A DNA stretch of 64,000 nucleotides. Source: Molossus alvarezi (lineage: Eukaryota; Chordata; Mammalia; Chiroptera; Molossidae). The notes beneath the pieces were generated by a model. It was not told the DNA's origin and did no database searches. It worked only from the letters and a program-made list of their open reading frames with translations. Below, one piece after another: positions 1 through 11,039 of the stretch. A program made the translations under genes and the position numbers. The stretch spans positions 868,001-932,000 of the forward strand of contig JBAWUJ010000051.1 in the NCBI GenBank assembly GCA_037176705.1. Reading direction: 5' to 3'. Position 1 is the first letter of the stretch. The number at the start of each line of letters is the position of its first letter.

Positions 1-355
1 GCAGCCTGAGAACACAGGCCCCTCCCCTAGGTCTGGCCCTTCCTCTGGGAGCACAGGCAGGTTACAGTCCTCAGTTCTCCTGAGTCCCACCTGGGCATCT
101 TGCCCCTGGACTTATCTCTCTCCCAGGCCCTGCCTGAGAATCCTTTCTACAGTCTACCCACCTTTCCCATCAGAATCCCAGGCACAGCTCCCCACCCAGG
201 AGTGAGGTTTCTGTCAAATCCCATTCCCAGCTGGACTCCCTCTTCCCCAACAAGGTCTGGAGCTGGAGTCACTGTCTCACCAGGCCAGCTGTTCTGACAC
301 AGTCACCTTCCTGTCCAGATACTCCCTCATGGCATCTGTCTGTAGAGAAATAAAA
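1..355. other. low-copy sequence, no gene recognised
   Basis: C- and T-rich mammalian sequence without a recognisable repeat. The only open frame is 65 codons at 100-297, low in complexity and rich in Pro and Ser. It has no start context, splice signals or domain that I can support. It could be intronic or intergenic. Confidence 0.5.
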
Positions 356-705
356 TGTAGACACCGGGCTCAGGAGACAAAGGCTCATCTCAGCTGGTGG
401 GTTAGCAAAGCTCTTAGGGCACCTTGTCCCTTAAAATATTGAGATCAATAGGTGTTTCCTCTTGGGGTGCTTACTCAAGAGTGAGATGTGGTTGTCACAA
501 GGTCGATTTCTTTATTTGCAGCAAGTAAAGGGGATGGGAGTTTATATCCAAAGCTCTGTCTCTCCACGGACAGGCTTAACCAGTACTTGTGTGCACTCCT
601 TGCTCAAAAACAGGTTGATTTCTTCTTTGAAATTGGCTAGATTTGCTCTTGTCAATACCACCCTGAGTAAACCTGGTCTGCAAAATTCTGTGGTACATTT
701 TAACA
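356..705 (-). repeat. LTR-like segment, antisense (possible solo LTR of an old endogenous retrovirus)
   Basis: Read on the minus strand, the segment starts TG at 705 and ends CA at 356. It has a TATA-like box (complement of 541-546) followed about 25 bp downstream by AATAAA (complement of 511-516), the order expected at an LTR U3/R boundary. No internal retroviral sequence adjoins it and I found no target-site duplication, so it is at best a solo LTR. The call rests on signal order only; an unrelated low-copy sequence is possible. Confidence 0.3.
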
Positions 706-848
706 TTTAGCAAGAATAACATGTAGTAAACTCATTCAGAACTGCCCAGACCCTGAACCCTTGTCCTATGTAACACTTGTTTCTCACTGAACTCACATTT
801 GAGTCCAAGCCAGGTACTGCTTTTCCCTAATGAAAATGTCTTCTCCTG

Positions 849-1403
849 CCTGAAACACCAATCAGGAAGAATATATGTACCCCCATGTTCATAGCAGCAC
901 TATTTACAATAGCTAAGATCTGGAAACAGCCCAAGTGTCCACCAGTAGACGAATGGATAAAAAAGCTGTGGTACACATACACAATGGAATACTATGCAGC
1001 GGTAAGAAAGAAAGATCTCTTATCCTTTGAGACAACATGGAGGGACCTGGAAAGTATTATCCTAAGTGAAAGAAGCCAAGCAGAAAAAGACAAATACCAC
1101 ATGATCTCACTTATATACGGAATATAATGAACATAACAGTCTGAGGAATACAGTAGACCCAGACACATGGAAGTAGGGCACAGACTGACATCCCTCAGAA
1201 GAGGGGATGGGGGGTGGGGGGGTGGGAAGAGATAAACCACAGAACTTATATGCATGTATGCATGACCAATGGACATGGACAACTAAGCCGGGGTCAGGGT
1301 GGAGGGGGGGTGGGGTGGGGGGTGCCAATGGGGTAAAAAGGTAAAATATCTGTAACAAAAAAATAAATAAATAAATAAATTCAAAAAAAAAAAAAGAAAG
1401 AAA
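849..1403 (+). mobile_element. 5'-truncated L1 with perfect target-site duplication
   Basis: This is the 3' end of an L1: the last ~90 codons of ORF2, a G-rich 3' UTR and an A-rich tail ending in AAAT/GAAA repeats. The 17-bp direct repeat gaaaatgtcttctcctg flanks it at 832-848 and 1404-1420, the expected product of target-primed reverse transcription. The ORF2 tail is open from 885 to 1127 and ends in the usual Gly-Ile-stop. The body is almost the same as the 3' end of the full-length L1 at 35619-41444, so both come from one relatively recent subfamily. The perfect duplication supports a comparatively young insertion. Confidence 0.95.
885..1127 (+). pseudogene. L1 ORF2 C-terminal fragment
   Basis: About 80 open codons match the extreme C-terminus of L1 ORF2p (MFIAALFTIAKIWKQPKCPP and on), downstream of the reverse transcriptase and into the C-terminal Cys-rich segment. 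No endonuclease or RT is present because the insertion is 5'-truncated, so no active protein can be made. The frame stays open because the copy is young and short, not because of selection. Confidence 0.9.
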
Positions 1404-1420
1404 GAAAATGTCTTCTCCTG

Positions 1421-2464
1421 GAGCTGACCCTCTAACCTTGAAACCAGCCCTTTCAAATAAAATATGGTACCAAAAGCTGTAACAGATCTCTGTGAAATTC
1501 AACTGAGACCGGACATTCTAAATGCCGCAGCCATTGGATGTGATGTTTATAAACTATTAGTTAAGTTAAAGTTGGGCCATGGCAACTTAAGGCTTGATTT
1601 GCTTTTCTAGAGTAAAATGTTCTGATAATCCCTCCCCTCCCCTCCCCCCCCCGCCCACCATAGGACCAGCTGGTGGAGATTGGATGAAATTATTGCCTGA
1701 AGGCCAATTTTAGCTTTGGGGTTGAAGTCAGGAAGGATGCCAGAGCTTCTCCCTAGATAAATGGAATGCCCACTCCATGGCAGACCCTGCGGTAGGACAG
1801 GGGAGAGGCCTTGCCCAGTCACACAAAGTGTCAGAGGTTGCCAAAAATAAGTGGGTCAATTAGGATTATATGGCAAGTGACAGAATGTATGAGGCAAGGG
1901 CCATGGGCAGAAAGGTGGGGAAAAGGGCCTACTCACCAGCCTGTCCCATTGCTGAGCACCTCGGAGAAAGCTGCGATCAGGCTGCTATGTTTCCAAAGTA
2001 GTGACTGGTCTCAAGCAAGTGTCCACATTGGTGGTGCCACACCTGCCTTGTCACTCCACCATGGCCTCTGGTGCCACAAGGAAGGGGCTGAATTGAAGCT
2101 CCAGGTGCCAGACTTGGCCAAAGACCTTGACTTCTTAGAAGAGGCAGCTGCCAGGGTACTCCTCACTGCGTCAACAGAAGCCCAGAGTCTGCACTGGGGT
2201 GGTTCTCGGGGACTGAACCTACTACAGGACCATCACCTCAGACATCACATAGGGCACCAAATGGCCCTGGACAGTAGTGCTCACTGGCACCTCCAGCATG
2301 CTCTCCTCTCCATGCCCCAGGGGCCCACATGCAACACAAAGGATCTTTAGAGCTCCCAAGACCCCTGAGCCCAGTCTGTGACACTGTGCTCCTCCCAGAC
2401 TCCTCTCTGGGACCAGGCTTGGTGCCACCTGGGCCTCTGCTGTCCCCGGTGAGAGGATCAAAAA
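1421..2464. other. low-copy sequence with one long but unrecognised open frame
   Basis: There is a C-rich run at 1625-1660 and a GC-rich stretch at 1800-2450. The plus strand is open for 179 codons at 1811-2350, rich in His, Leu, Gln and Ala, without a domain, transmembrane segment or splice context that I recognise. In GC-rich DNA an open frame of this length can occur by chance. It could be an old exon or internal sequence upstream of the LTR-like element, but nothing shows this. Confidence 0.4.
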
Positions 2465-2952
2465 TGTTTTAACAAATTAAACTCCATTCTGACCTGTTGT
2501 TCCTGCATGTAAACACCCGAGCAGTTTTCTAAAAACCCTGGGACTGACACTCAGGGAACCATGAAGATAAGAGTTTCATGGTGGCCTGGAAAACTTGTAG
2601 GGACCATAAAGAAGAAAGAGATTAATGACTGCCCTCATCTCTGAAAGAAGCTCATCTTATCCCTGCAACAGATTCTTCCCTCACCTCTGTAGCAGTTCAT
2701 ATCAACCCCGACACCAAGTAAGCAGTGCCAAGAGAATGTGGGTTTTTTTTAATGTAGTGTTTTTGTTTCTGTAGTTTGGGTCTATAAAAGCGAGAGAATA
2801 GAGAGATTCCAAGGCTGGGCTCCTTTCTAAGGAGTCAGCCCGCCTGCACCCAGGCTGTACAATAAAGCTATTGTGCTCTACACTGGCCTCGCTTTGTGGA
2901 TGTGACCTCCCACGGCTCAGACCTTCTACCTGGGACATCTAGGGGTTTGACA
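2465..2952 (+). repeat. LTR-like segment (possible solo LTR)
   Basis: The segment contains a TATAAAAG box at 2783-2790 and AATAAAGC at 2861-2868, 78 bp apart, followed by a T/G-rich stretch and then sequence ending GACA. That order (U3, TATA, R with a poly(A) signal, U5) is typical of gammaretrovirus-like LTRs. The ends (TG at 2465, CA at 2951-2952) are guesses and I see no matching target-site duplication. No gag, pol or env sequence adjoins it. A cellular promoter or 3' end is the alternative. Confidence 0.4.
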
Positions 2953-3024
2953 CTTATGCTTCAGAGGAAAGAAAAGTAGCAACTCCTCTGCACCTGTGAT
3001 GCCTTCCTTCCCATGCTGGAGATA

Positions 3025-3214
3025 CAGTGGTTCTCAACCTGTGGGTCGCAACCCCTTTGGGGGTCAAATGGCCCTTTTACAAGGGTCATCTAAGACCTAA
3101 CACTAGCAAAGTTACAGTTATGAAGTAGCAACAATAATTTTATGGGTGGGGGTCACCACAACATGAGAAACTGTATTAAAAGGTCGCGGCCATCAGGAAG
3201 GTTTAGAACCACTG
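3025..3214. mobile_element. hAT-superfamily MITE (URR1/SPIN_NA-like)
   Basis: A 190-bp element starts CAGTGGTTCTCAACC and ends with the near-perfect inverse GGTTTAGAACCACTG, the terminal inverted repeats of a known group of non-autonomous hAT transposons in mammals. The interior, including the phrase ttatgaagtagcaac and the ggggtcaccacaaca segment, fits that group. It has no coding capacity and depends on a transposase from elsewhere. The 8-bp flanks (tggagata and ttccaggc) do not match, so the target duplication has decayed. Recent hAT activity is documented in vespertilionid bats, which suits the host assignment. Confidence 0.85.
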
Positions 3215-3867
3215 TTCCAGGCCTGTGCCCAGTGGCTTCCTGTCCTTCTGTCTGTCTGTCTGTTTGAAGGTTTCATGTTCTTTCTTCTTTTCTAAACTCA
3301 GCTCATCTTCACACTGTGTGGCTTTATAATAAAAACTGAGTGGAAGGGGGAGGGAAGAGAGACTGGGCAAAAAAAGAGAGAAGTTATTGACAGACACACT
3401 GGTGACAGCAGGGGGAGGGGTAGTGTGTGGTGGTGTAAAAGGGTGTGGGTGATAAATGGTTAAAAAAAAGTTTAATTAAAAAAAGAAGTCTAAATAAAAT
3501 TTCCTTTGAGTTTAGTGTCGAAGTTGCTCTGTCTTGATTAAAAGGTAGGTTTCTAGTCCTCTAGCAACACCAACACCACAAGGAAAGTCCTGGAACTGCC
3601 TGCAGGTGTTTCTAAGAGCCCAGCCCCACCCGCACTGCAGGGGTCTTTCTGCATTTGCAGGGAGCAGCTCAGGATTCCCACTGCAGGGCTCTTCTGCTCA
3701 CTGTCCTGCTCTCACCTCTCATCCTGCCCAACTCCAAGCACATTCACTCCTGTGGAACAGAATCCTGCTGCCCCTTCCTGGACTGGGACTTAGCAGGAGC
3801 CCCAAACTGAGGCTTAATTGGAGAAGAAACCATTTTTCTTGAGAGAGCCATCTGTCAAACTGACATG
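3215..3867. other. low-copy sequence, no gene recognised
   Basis: A short (CTGT)n run lies at about 3246-3266. A purine-rich stretch at 3330-3480 ends in an A-rich tract and could be the tail of an old retroelement. The rest is GC-rich sequence with no supported gene. The 78-codon frame at 3606-3842 has no recognisable features. Confidence 0.4.
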
Positions 3868-5648
3868 TTATTTATTTATATTTCTTTGTGTTTTTTTAGC
3901 AATGTTTCTCCTTTTCCCCCCATTGACACCCTCCTCCCAATCCCACCTCCCGCCCAGTATTATTTCCTCTGTCCTTGTCTACCCATCCATGTCTATAAAT
4001 TCTGTGGTTTATCTCTTCCTTCCTCCCACATTTACCTCTTCTGAGGTTTGTCAGTCTATACTACACTTCCAAGTCTCTGGGTTCATTTTGTTCCTCACCT
4101 TGCTTTGTTCATTTATTTCACAAATAAGTGAGATCGTGTGATATTTGTCTTTCTCTGATTGGCTTGTTTCACTTAGGTTAATGCTCTCCATGTTCTCCCA
4201 TGTTGTCTCAAGGATAAGAGATCTCTCCTTTCTACAGCTGCATAGTATCCCATTGTCTACATGCACTATAGCTTTTGTATCCACTCATCTATTGATGGAC
4301 ACTTGAGTTGTTTCTAGATCTTAGTGATTGGAAATAGTGCTGCTATGAATATAGGGATACATACATTCCTTCTGACTGGTGTTTCAGGATTTTAAAGTCT
4401 ATTCCTAGAACTGAAATCACTGGATCAAATGACAGTTCAATTTGTTAATTTTTGAGGAAATACCATATTGTTTCATAGTGGCTACAGCAGTCTGCATTCC
4501 CACCAGCAGGGTACCAGAGTCCCCTTTTCTCCCACCCTTGCCAGCACTTGTTTGATAATTCATTGATGGAAGCCATTCTTGCAGGTGTGAGGTGATACCT
4601 CATAGTCATTTTAATTTGAATCTCTCTGATGATAACTGACATTGAGCATTTTTTCATATGTCTCTTGGCCATATTTATGTCCTGTTTGGAGATGTGTCTA
4701 AGTTCTCTCCCCATTTTTGAATTGGCTTTTTGTCTTCCTTTTGTTGAGTTGTATGAGTACTCTATATGTTTTAAAAAGTCCCCCCTTACCTGATGTATTA
4801 TTGGCACTTATGCTCTCCCATATAGAGGGTTCCCTTGTCCTCTTGCCATTTTGATGGTTGTTTCTTTGGTTGTTAAGAAGCTTTTTACTTTGATATAAGC
4901 TTCTTTGTTTCTATTGCCTTAGGAATTGTATTTTTTTTTCTTTGTTTCTATTGCCTTAGGAATTGTATCTGAGAATTCTGCTGTGTGTGATGTCTGAAAC
5001 TTTGTTAACTGCATTTTCTTCTAGGATTTTTATGAATACATGGGTCATATTTAAGCCTTTTATTCATGTTTAGTTTAATTTTGTGTATGGTGTAAGTTGG
5101 CAGTCTAGCTTCATTATGTTGCATGTAGCTGTCTAATTTTCCCAATGCTATATATTGAAGAAGCCGTCTTTACTTTGCTGTATGCTACTGCCACCTTTGT
5201 TAAATATTAATTGAACATAATGACTTGGGTCAATTTCTGGGATCTCTGTTGTGTTCCATTGATCTGTATGCCTATTCTTGATCCAGTATCAGGTTGTACT
5301 GATTACAGTAACTTTGTAGTATAACCCGATATACAGTATTGTGATCCTTCCTCCTTTGTTCTTCTTTTTCAAGATTGTTGTGGCTATTTGAGGTCTTTTT
5401 TGGTTTCATATAAACTTTTGTTTTAGTTCTGTGAAATATGTCATTGGTATTATGATAGTAATTGCATTGAATGTATAGATTTCTTTGGATAATATGAATT
5501 TTGTAATTATGTTAATTCTTCCAATCCACGAACAATGAATATGCTTCTACTTTTTTATACGTCCCTCCATTTCTTCTTTCACTGACAAGTTGTTTTCTGT
5601 TAATAGGTCCTTTACTTCAATGGTTAAGTTTATTCCTAGGTATCTTGA

Positions 5649-5679
<31 letters not shown>

Positions 5680-5699
5680 CAGTGGTAAATGAGGTTGCT
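3868..5699 (-). mobile_element. L1 3' fragment, minus strand
   Basis: Reading down the minus strand: the C-terminal third of ORF2, 3' UTR and tail (T-rich at 3868-3895 on the plus strand). The longest open piece, 4445-4807, keeps the ORF2 block [10 protein letters not shown]. The other frames are split by frameshifts and stops, and the usual Gly-Ile-stop end is lost, so the copy is older than the one at 849. A T tract of over 30 bases interrupts it near 5650-5682. It ends within ORF2 where the next minus-strand L1 begins. Confidence 0.9.
4902..4968. repeat. local direct duplication of 30 bp inside L1
   Basis: A 30-bp stretch starting tctttgtttctattgcctta occurs at 4902-4931 and again at 4939-4968, separated by seven T. 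Other L1 copies in this window have the stretch once, so this is a small private duplication, probably slippage at the T run. Confidence 0.85.
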
Positions 5700-5943
5700 T
5701 ATTTTTATTTTATTTTTTAAATTATTTTTGTTACAGATGTTTCTCTTCTTCTTCCACTGATACCTCCCTCCCTCTGCCTCCCCACCCTGTCACGAGCTTT
5801 GTTGTCCATGTCCATTGTTTGCATACATGCACATAAGTACTGTGGTTTATCTCCCCCACCCAGCCCCTCTTCTGGGGATTCTCTGTCAGTACACTACTTC
5901 CACGTCTCTGGAACTACCTTGTTCCTCAGACTGTTATGTTCAT

Positions 5944-8900
5944 TATATTCCACAAATAAGTTAGATTATGTGATATTTGTCTTTCTCTGCTTGGCTTGTT
6001 ACACTGAAATTAATACTCTTTAGGTCCCTCCATGTCGTCTCAAAAAAATAAGAAATCTTTCTGACTGCTGCATAGTACTCCATTGTGTATATGTCCCACA
6101 GCTTTTTTACCCATTTGTCTACTGAGGGGCATTTAAGCTGTTTCCAGATCTTAGCTACTGTAACTAGTGCTGCTATGAACATGTGAGTACATATATACTT
6201 TCTGATTGGTGTCAGGCTTCTTAGGGTATATTCCTAGAAGTGGGATTACTGGATCAAATGCCAGTTCAATTTTTAACTTTTTGAGGTAACACCATAGTGT
6301 TTTCCACAGTGGCTTCACTGGTCTGCATTCCCACCGGCAGTATACTAAAGTCCCCTATTCTTCACACCCTCGCCAACACTTGCTGTTTGATTATTTGTTG
6401 ATGGTGGCTATTATCATAGGTTTAAGGTGATACCTCATTGTTATTTTAATTTGGAACTCTCTGATGGTTAGTGATGTTGAGCATTTCTTCATATGTCTCT
6501 TAGCCATTTGTATGTACTATTTGGAGAGGTGTCTATTTAGTTCCTCTGCCCATTTCTTAATTGGGTTCTTTGTCTTCTTTTAGTTCAGCTGTATGAGTAC
6601 TCTCTATATATTGGAAATTAACCCCTTATCTGATATATCATAGGCAATTATGCTTCTTATACAGTGGGCTGCCTTTCCATTGTGGTCATTGTTTCTTTTG
6701 CTGTGCAGAAGCTTTTGAGTTTGATGTAGTCCAATGTGTTCATTTCCTCCTTGATTTCTGTGTCCTTAGGTGATGTATCAGTGAAAATTCTGCTATGTAT
6801 GATGTCTGAAATTTTGTTGCCTACAGTTTCTTCTAGGATTTTCATGGATTCATAAGTCACATTTAAATATTTAATTCATTTTGAGTTTATTCTTGTGTAT
6901 GGTATAAGTTGGTGGTCTAGTTTCATTTTCTTGTATGTAGCTGTCCAATTTTCCCAACACCATTTATTAAAGAGCCTATCTTTACAGCATTGTATGCTCT
7001 TGCCACCTTTGTCAAATATTAATTAAGCATATGGCCTTGGGTCCATTTCTGAGTTCTCTGTTCTTTTTCACTGTTTTATTTGCCTGTTCTTGATCCAGTA
7101 TCAGGATGTTTTGATTACAGTGGCTTTGTAGTATAACCTGAAATCTGTAAATGTAATCCCTCCAACTTTGTACTACATTTTCAAGATTGCTGTGGCTATT
7201 TGGGGTCTTTTTTGGTTCCATATGAACTCTTGAAGTATTTGTTCTACATCTGTGAACTATGTCGTTGGTATTTTGTTGGGGAATGCATTGAATATATACA
7301 TTGCTTGGGGTAGTATCGACATTTTAATGATGTTTATTCTTCCAATATATGAACAAGGTATGTTCTTCCACTTTTTTATATCATCCTCTATTTCTTTCTT
7401 CAACGACCTGTAGTTTTCTGCAAGTAAGTAGGTCCTTTACTTCTTTGGTTAAGTTTATTCCTAGTTATCTTAATTTTATTGCCACGATAGTAAATGGGAT
7501 TGTTTTTCTTTTAATTTCTCTTTCTGTGAGTTCATATTGGTGTATAAGAAGGCCATTGAGCCCTGGCCAGTTTGGCTCAGCAGTTAGAGCGTTGGCCTGT
7601 GGTCTGGAGAGACCCGGGTTCGGTTCCCACTAAGGGCACGTACTTCGGTTGCAGTTTGTCCCCGGCCCTGGTTGGTCGTGCGGGTGGCAGCCACTCGATG
7701 TGTCCCTTCACGTCGATGTTTCTCTCTCTCTCTCCCTTTCTCTTTCTCCCTCCCACTCTATCTGTAAAAAAATGGAAAAATATCCTCGGGTGAGGATAAA
7801 AAAATAAAAATAAAAATAAAATAAAAAAAAATAGAAGGCCACTGATTTCTTGACATTAATTTTGCATCTGCTACTTTGCCAAATTTATTTATTAAGTCTA
7901 GTAAACATTTGATGCAGTCTTTGGGTTTTCTACGTATAGTATCATGTCATCTGCGAATAATAAGAGTTTCACTTTCTCCTTTCCAATTTGGATCCCTTTT
8001 ATTTTTCCATCCCGTCTGATTTCTGTGGCTAAGACTTCCAGTACTATGTTTAATAAGAGTAGCAAAAGTGGATATCTTTGTCTTGTCCCTGTTTTTAAGG
8101 GAAATGCTTTTAATTTTTGCCCATTGAATATGATGTTGGCTGTAGATCTTCCATATATGGCCTTCATTATGTGAAGATGTGATCCCTCTATTCTCAGATT
8201 GCTGAACATTTTTATCAGAAATGGGTGCTGGATTTGTTGAATGCTTTTTCAGCATCTATTGATATGATCATATAATTTTTATCTTTCATTTTGTTTAAGT
8301 GGTTTATCACATTTATTTATTTGTGGATATTGTACCAGCCTTGCATCCCTGGGATAAATCCCACTTGGTCATGGTGAATAATGTTTTGATGTATTGCTGG
8401 ATCTGATTTGCTAATATTTTGTTCATGTTTTTGGCTTCTATGTTCATCAAGGATAGTGGTGTGTAGTTTTCTTTCCTTGTAGTGTCTTTTTCTGGTTTTG
8501 GAATTAGAATTATGCTGGCCTCATAAAATGAGTTTGGAAGTCTTCCTTCTTGAATTTTTTGAAATAGTTTGAGGAGAATGGGTATTAGTTCTTTGAATGT
8601 TCAGTAAAATTCCCCCATGAAGTTGTCGGGGCATGGGCTTTTGTTTGCTGAGACAGTCTTGATTACATCTTCAATTTCTTTTGTTATTATTGGTCTAAGT
8701 TTTCTAGCTCTTCCCGATTCAGTTTTGGGAGACTATCTGTTTCTAAAAATTTGTCCATTTCACTTTGATTGTCAAATACTTGCCATATAATTGTTCATAG
8801 TATTTGTTCACAATATTTTGTATTTCTGTGGTGTCAGTTTTTATTTCTCCTCTTTCATTTCAGATTTTCTGTATTTGGGTTCTCTTTCTTTGTTTCTTGT

Positions 8901-10007
8901 TGACTCTAGCTAAGGGTCCATCAATCATATTTATCTTTCACAGAACCAGCTCTTGGTTTCATTGACCCTTTGAATTGTTATTTTGGTCTCCATGTCATTT
9001 ATTTCTGCTCTGATCTTTACTATTTCCTTTGTTCTACTTGCTCTGAGGTTTTCTTTTTGTTTTCTTTCTAGTTCTTAAGTTGTGAGGTTAGATGATCTAT
9101 TAGAACTTTTTCTTGTTTCTTGAGGTAGGCCTGTAGTGCTATGAACTTCCCTATCGGAACTGCTTTCACTGCATCCCATAGATTTTGTTGTGTGTTCACT
9201 TTCATTGGTTACCAGAAACTTTTTAAAGTTATCCTTGATCTCCATGGTAAACCATTTATTGTTCAATAATGTGCTATTTAGCCTCCATGTTTTCAAATGT
9301 CTTTGCGTGTTCCTGCTTCAATTGATTTCTAGTTTCATGCTTTTCTGATCTGAGAATATGCTTGATGTGACTGCAATCTTCTTGAACTTGTGGAGACTTA
9401 ATTTCTGCCCTAACATGTGGTCTATATTTGAGAATATCCCATGTGAACTCTGTCATTTTGGGGTGTAATTCTCTGTAGATATCTATTAAATCCATCTGGT
9501 CTAGTGCTACATTTAGAGTCTGTGTTTCCTTGCTAATTTTTGTCTAGAGGATCTATCCAGTGATGTCAGCAGAATGTTAAGTCCTCTGCTATGATTGTAT
9601 TACTGTTGATTTCTCCTTTGAGGTTCTCCAGAAGATTTTTAATATATGTTGGTGCTCTTATATTGGGTACACATATGTTTACCAAGGTTATATCTCTCTG
9701 TTGGATAGATCCTATCAATATTATGTAGTAGCCTTCTTTGTTTCAAGTTATGGCCTTCATTTTGAAATCTAAGTTAGTAGATATGACTATTGCTAATCCA
9801 GCTTTTTTTCCCCTTTCCATTTGCTTAAAATTTTTTTCCATCCTTTCACTTTCAACCTATATGAGTCTCTTGATGTGAGGTGGGTCTCTTGTAAACAACA
9901 TATGTGAGTCATGCTCTCTTATTCAGTCAACAACTCTGTCTTTTTATCGGAGCATTCAAAAAATTCACATTGAAGGTAATAATTGGTACATACTTATTTA
10001 TTGCCAT
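5944..10007 (-). pseudogene. L1 ORF2 (endonuclease / reverse transcriptase), decayed, SINE-interrupted
   Basis: The start is taken at the ATG complementary to 10005-10007, opening the usual MAINKY sequence of these bat L1s. The stop is the TAA complementary to 5944-5946 after Gly-Ile. Removing the SINE leaves about 3.8 kb, the normal ORF2 length. An endonuclease LQETHL-type motif lies near 9880-9900, and the RT catalytic FADD box is kept (7898-8209, [10 protein letters not shown]). The endonuclease GDFN-type motif is eroded and the frame is broken by many stops and frameshifts. It encoded the nuclease and RT of target-primed reverse transcription but cannot act now. Confidence 0.85.
7560..7832 (+). 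mobile_element. VES-type SINE inside L1
   Basis: This is a tRNA-derived SINE: head ccctggccagtttggctcag, A box (tggctcagcag), B box (gggttcggttccc), a CT-rich 3' part, then a gtgaggata-type end and an (AAAAT)n tail. It lies between 13-bp direct repeats agaaggccattga (7547-7559) and agaaggccactga (7833-7845), with one mismatch. It would be made by RNA polymerase III and moved by L1 proteins. It landed in the minus-strand L1 ORF2. Confidence 0.95.
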
Positions 10008-10125
10008 TTATGTTTAGTGTGGTTCTATTTTTCTTCCTGTTTCTTCTACTAATTACAGCAGTTCTTTTAGCATATCTCGCAGTGCTGGTTTGGTGTTAAT
10101 ATATTCTCTTAGCATTTTTTTTTTT

Positions 10126-10860
10126 GTATTTGTATGTTTTTGTTCTAATTGATTCCTAGTTTCATGCCATTGTGATCTCAGAAAATGTTTGGTATAATTA
10201 CAATATTCTTGTATTTGTAGAGATTTGCTTTGTGTACTTATATGTGGTCCATTTTTTAGGATATCCTGGGTGAACTTGAGAAGAATGTATATTCTGCAGG
10301 TTGGGGTAAAATAGTCTGTAAAGATCAAAAAACCCAGCTGGTCAATAAATTCCTTTAAAGACTATATTTCTGTTTTTTTTTTGTTTTGTTTGTTTTGTTT
10401 TGTTTTGTTTTGTTTTGTGTAGAAGATATGTTTTATGGTGTCAGTGAGGTGATAAAGTCACTCACTGTGATTGTTTTGCTATTGGTATCTTCTTTAAAGT
10501 CCTCCAGAAGTTTTTAAATATATTTTGGTGCTCCTGTGTTTGGTTCATACATGTTTACCGGGGCTTTATTTTTTTGTTGGATTGTTTCCTTTAATATTAT
10601 GTAGTGGCATTCTCTGTCCCTTATTATGGCCCTTGTTTTTAAGTGTATCTTATCAGATATGAGTATTGCTACACCAGCTTTTTTTTATTTCAATTTTCCT
10701 GGAAAATATTTTTTCATCCCTTTACTTTTGTCCTGTGAAAGTTTTTGTTTTGAGGTGGGTCTCTTTTAAGCAGCATATATATATAGGTCATGTTTTCTTA
10801 TCCAATCAGCTACACTATGTCTTTTGATTGGGGCATTTAAGCCATTTACATTAAATGTTA
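10126..10860 (-). pseudogene. L1 ORF2 endonuclease-domain fragment
   Basis: Translated on the minus strand, the piece begins with the N-terminal ORF2 phrase SIITFNVNGLNAPIK (around 10850) and runs through the endonuclease up to the region just after the DHNGMKL segment. It carries several stops and an expanded TTTTG repeat where the catalytic loop should be. At 10126 it is fused to the ORF1 C-terminus of the neighbouring L1, giving a 91-codon chimeric open frame (10053-10328) that is a junction artefact. Confidence 0.8.
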
Positions 10861-11039
10861 TTATTGATAGATACTTGTTAGTTTCTTTTTTTCTTTTTTC
10901 TTTTATACCATTCTCTCTCTCTCCGTTTCTTCTTTTTCTCCTTCATTTCCTACTTTTTTTCTATCTCTTTCTCCTTCTCTTTCTATCTCCATCTCCTCCT
11001 CCTTTTTTTGTATTCTTCTAGCAGTCCCTTTAGCATTTA

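Larger units (their letters stand above)
5700..10125 (-). mobile_element. long L1, minus strand, truncated within ORF1
   Basis: On the minus strand this element runs from the ORF1 C-terminus (about 10053-10125) through the inter-ORF spacer, a nearly full-length ORF2 and a 3' UTR ending near 5700. A VES SINE is inserted at 7560-7832. Its 5' end is lost at 10125, where it abuts the endonuclease region of another L1. I could not find target-site duplications, so the edges may be recombination points. Many stops and frameshifts make it a fossil. Confidence 0.9.

Noticed and set aside
1811..2350. 179-codon open frame
   Set aside because: GC-rich low-copy DNA, no recognised domain, no splice or start context; overlapping frames of similar type exist on the minus strand.
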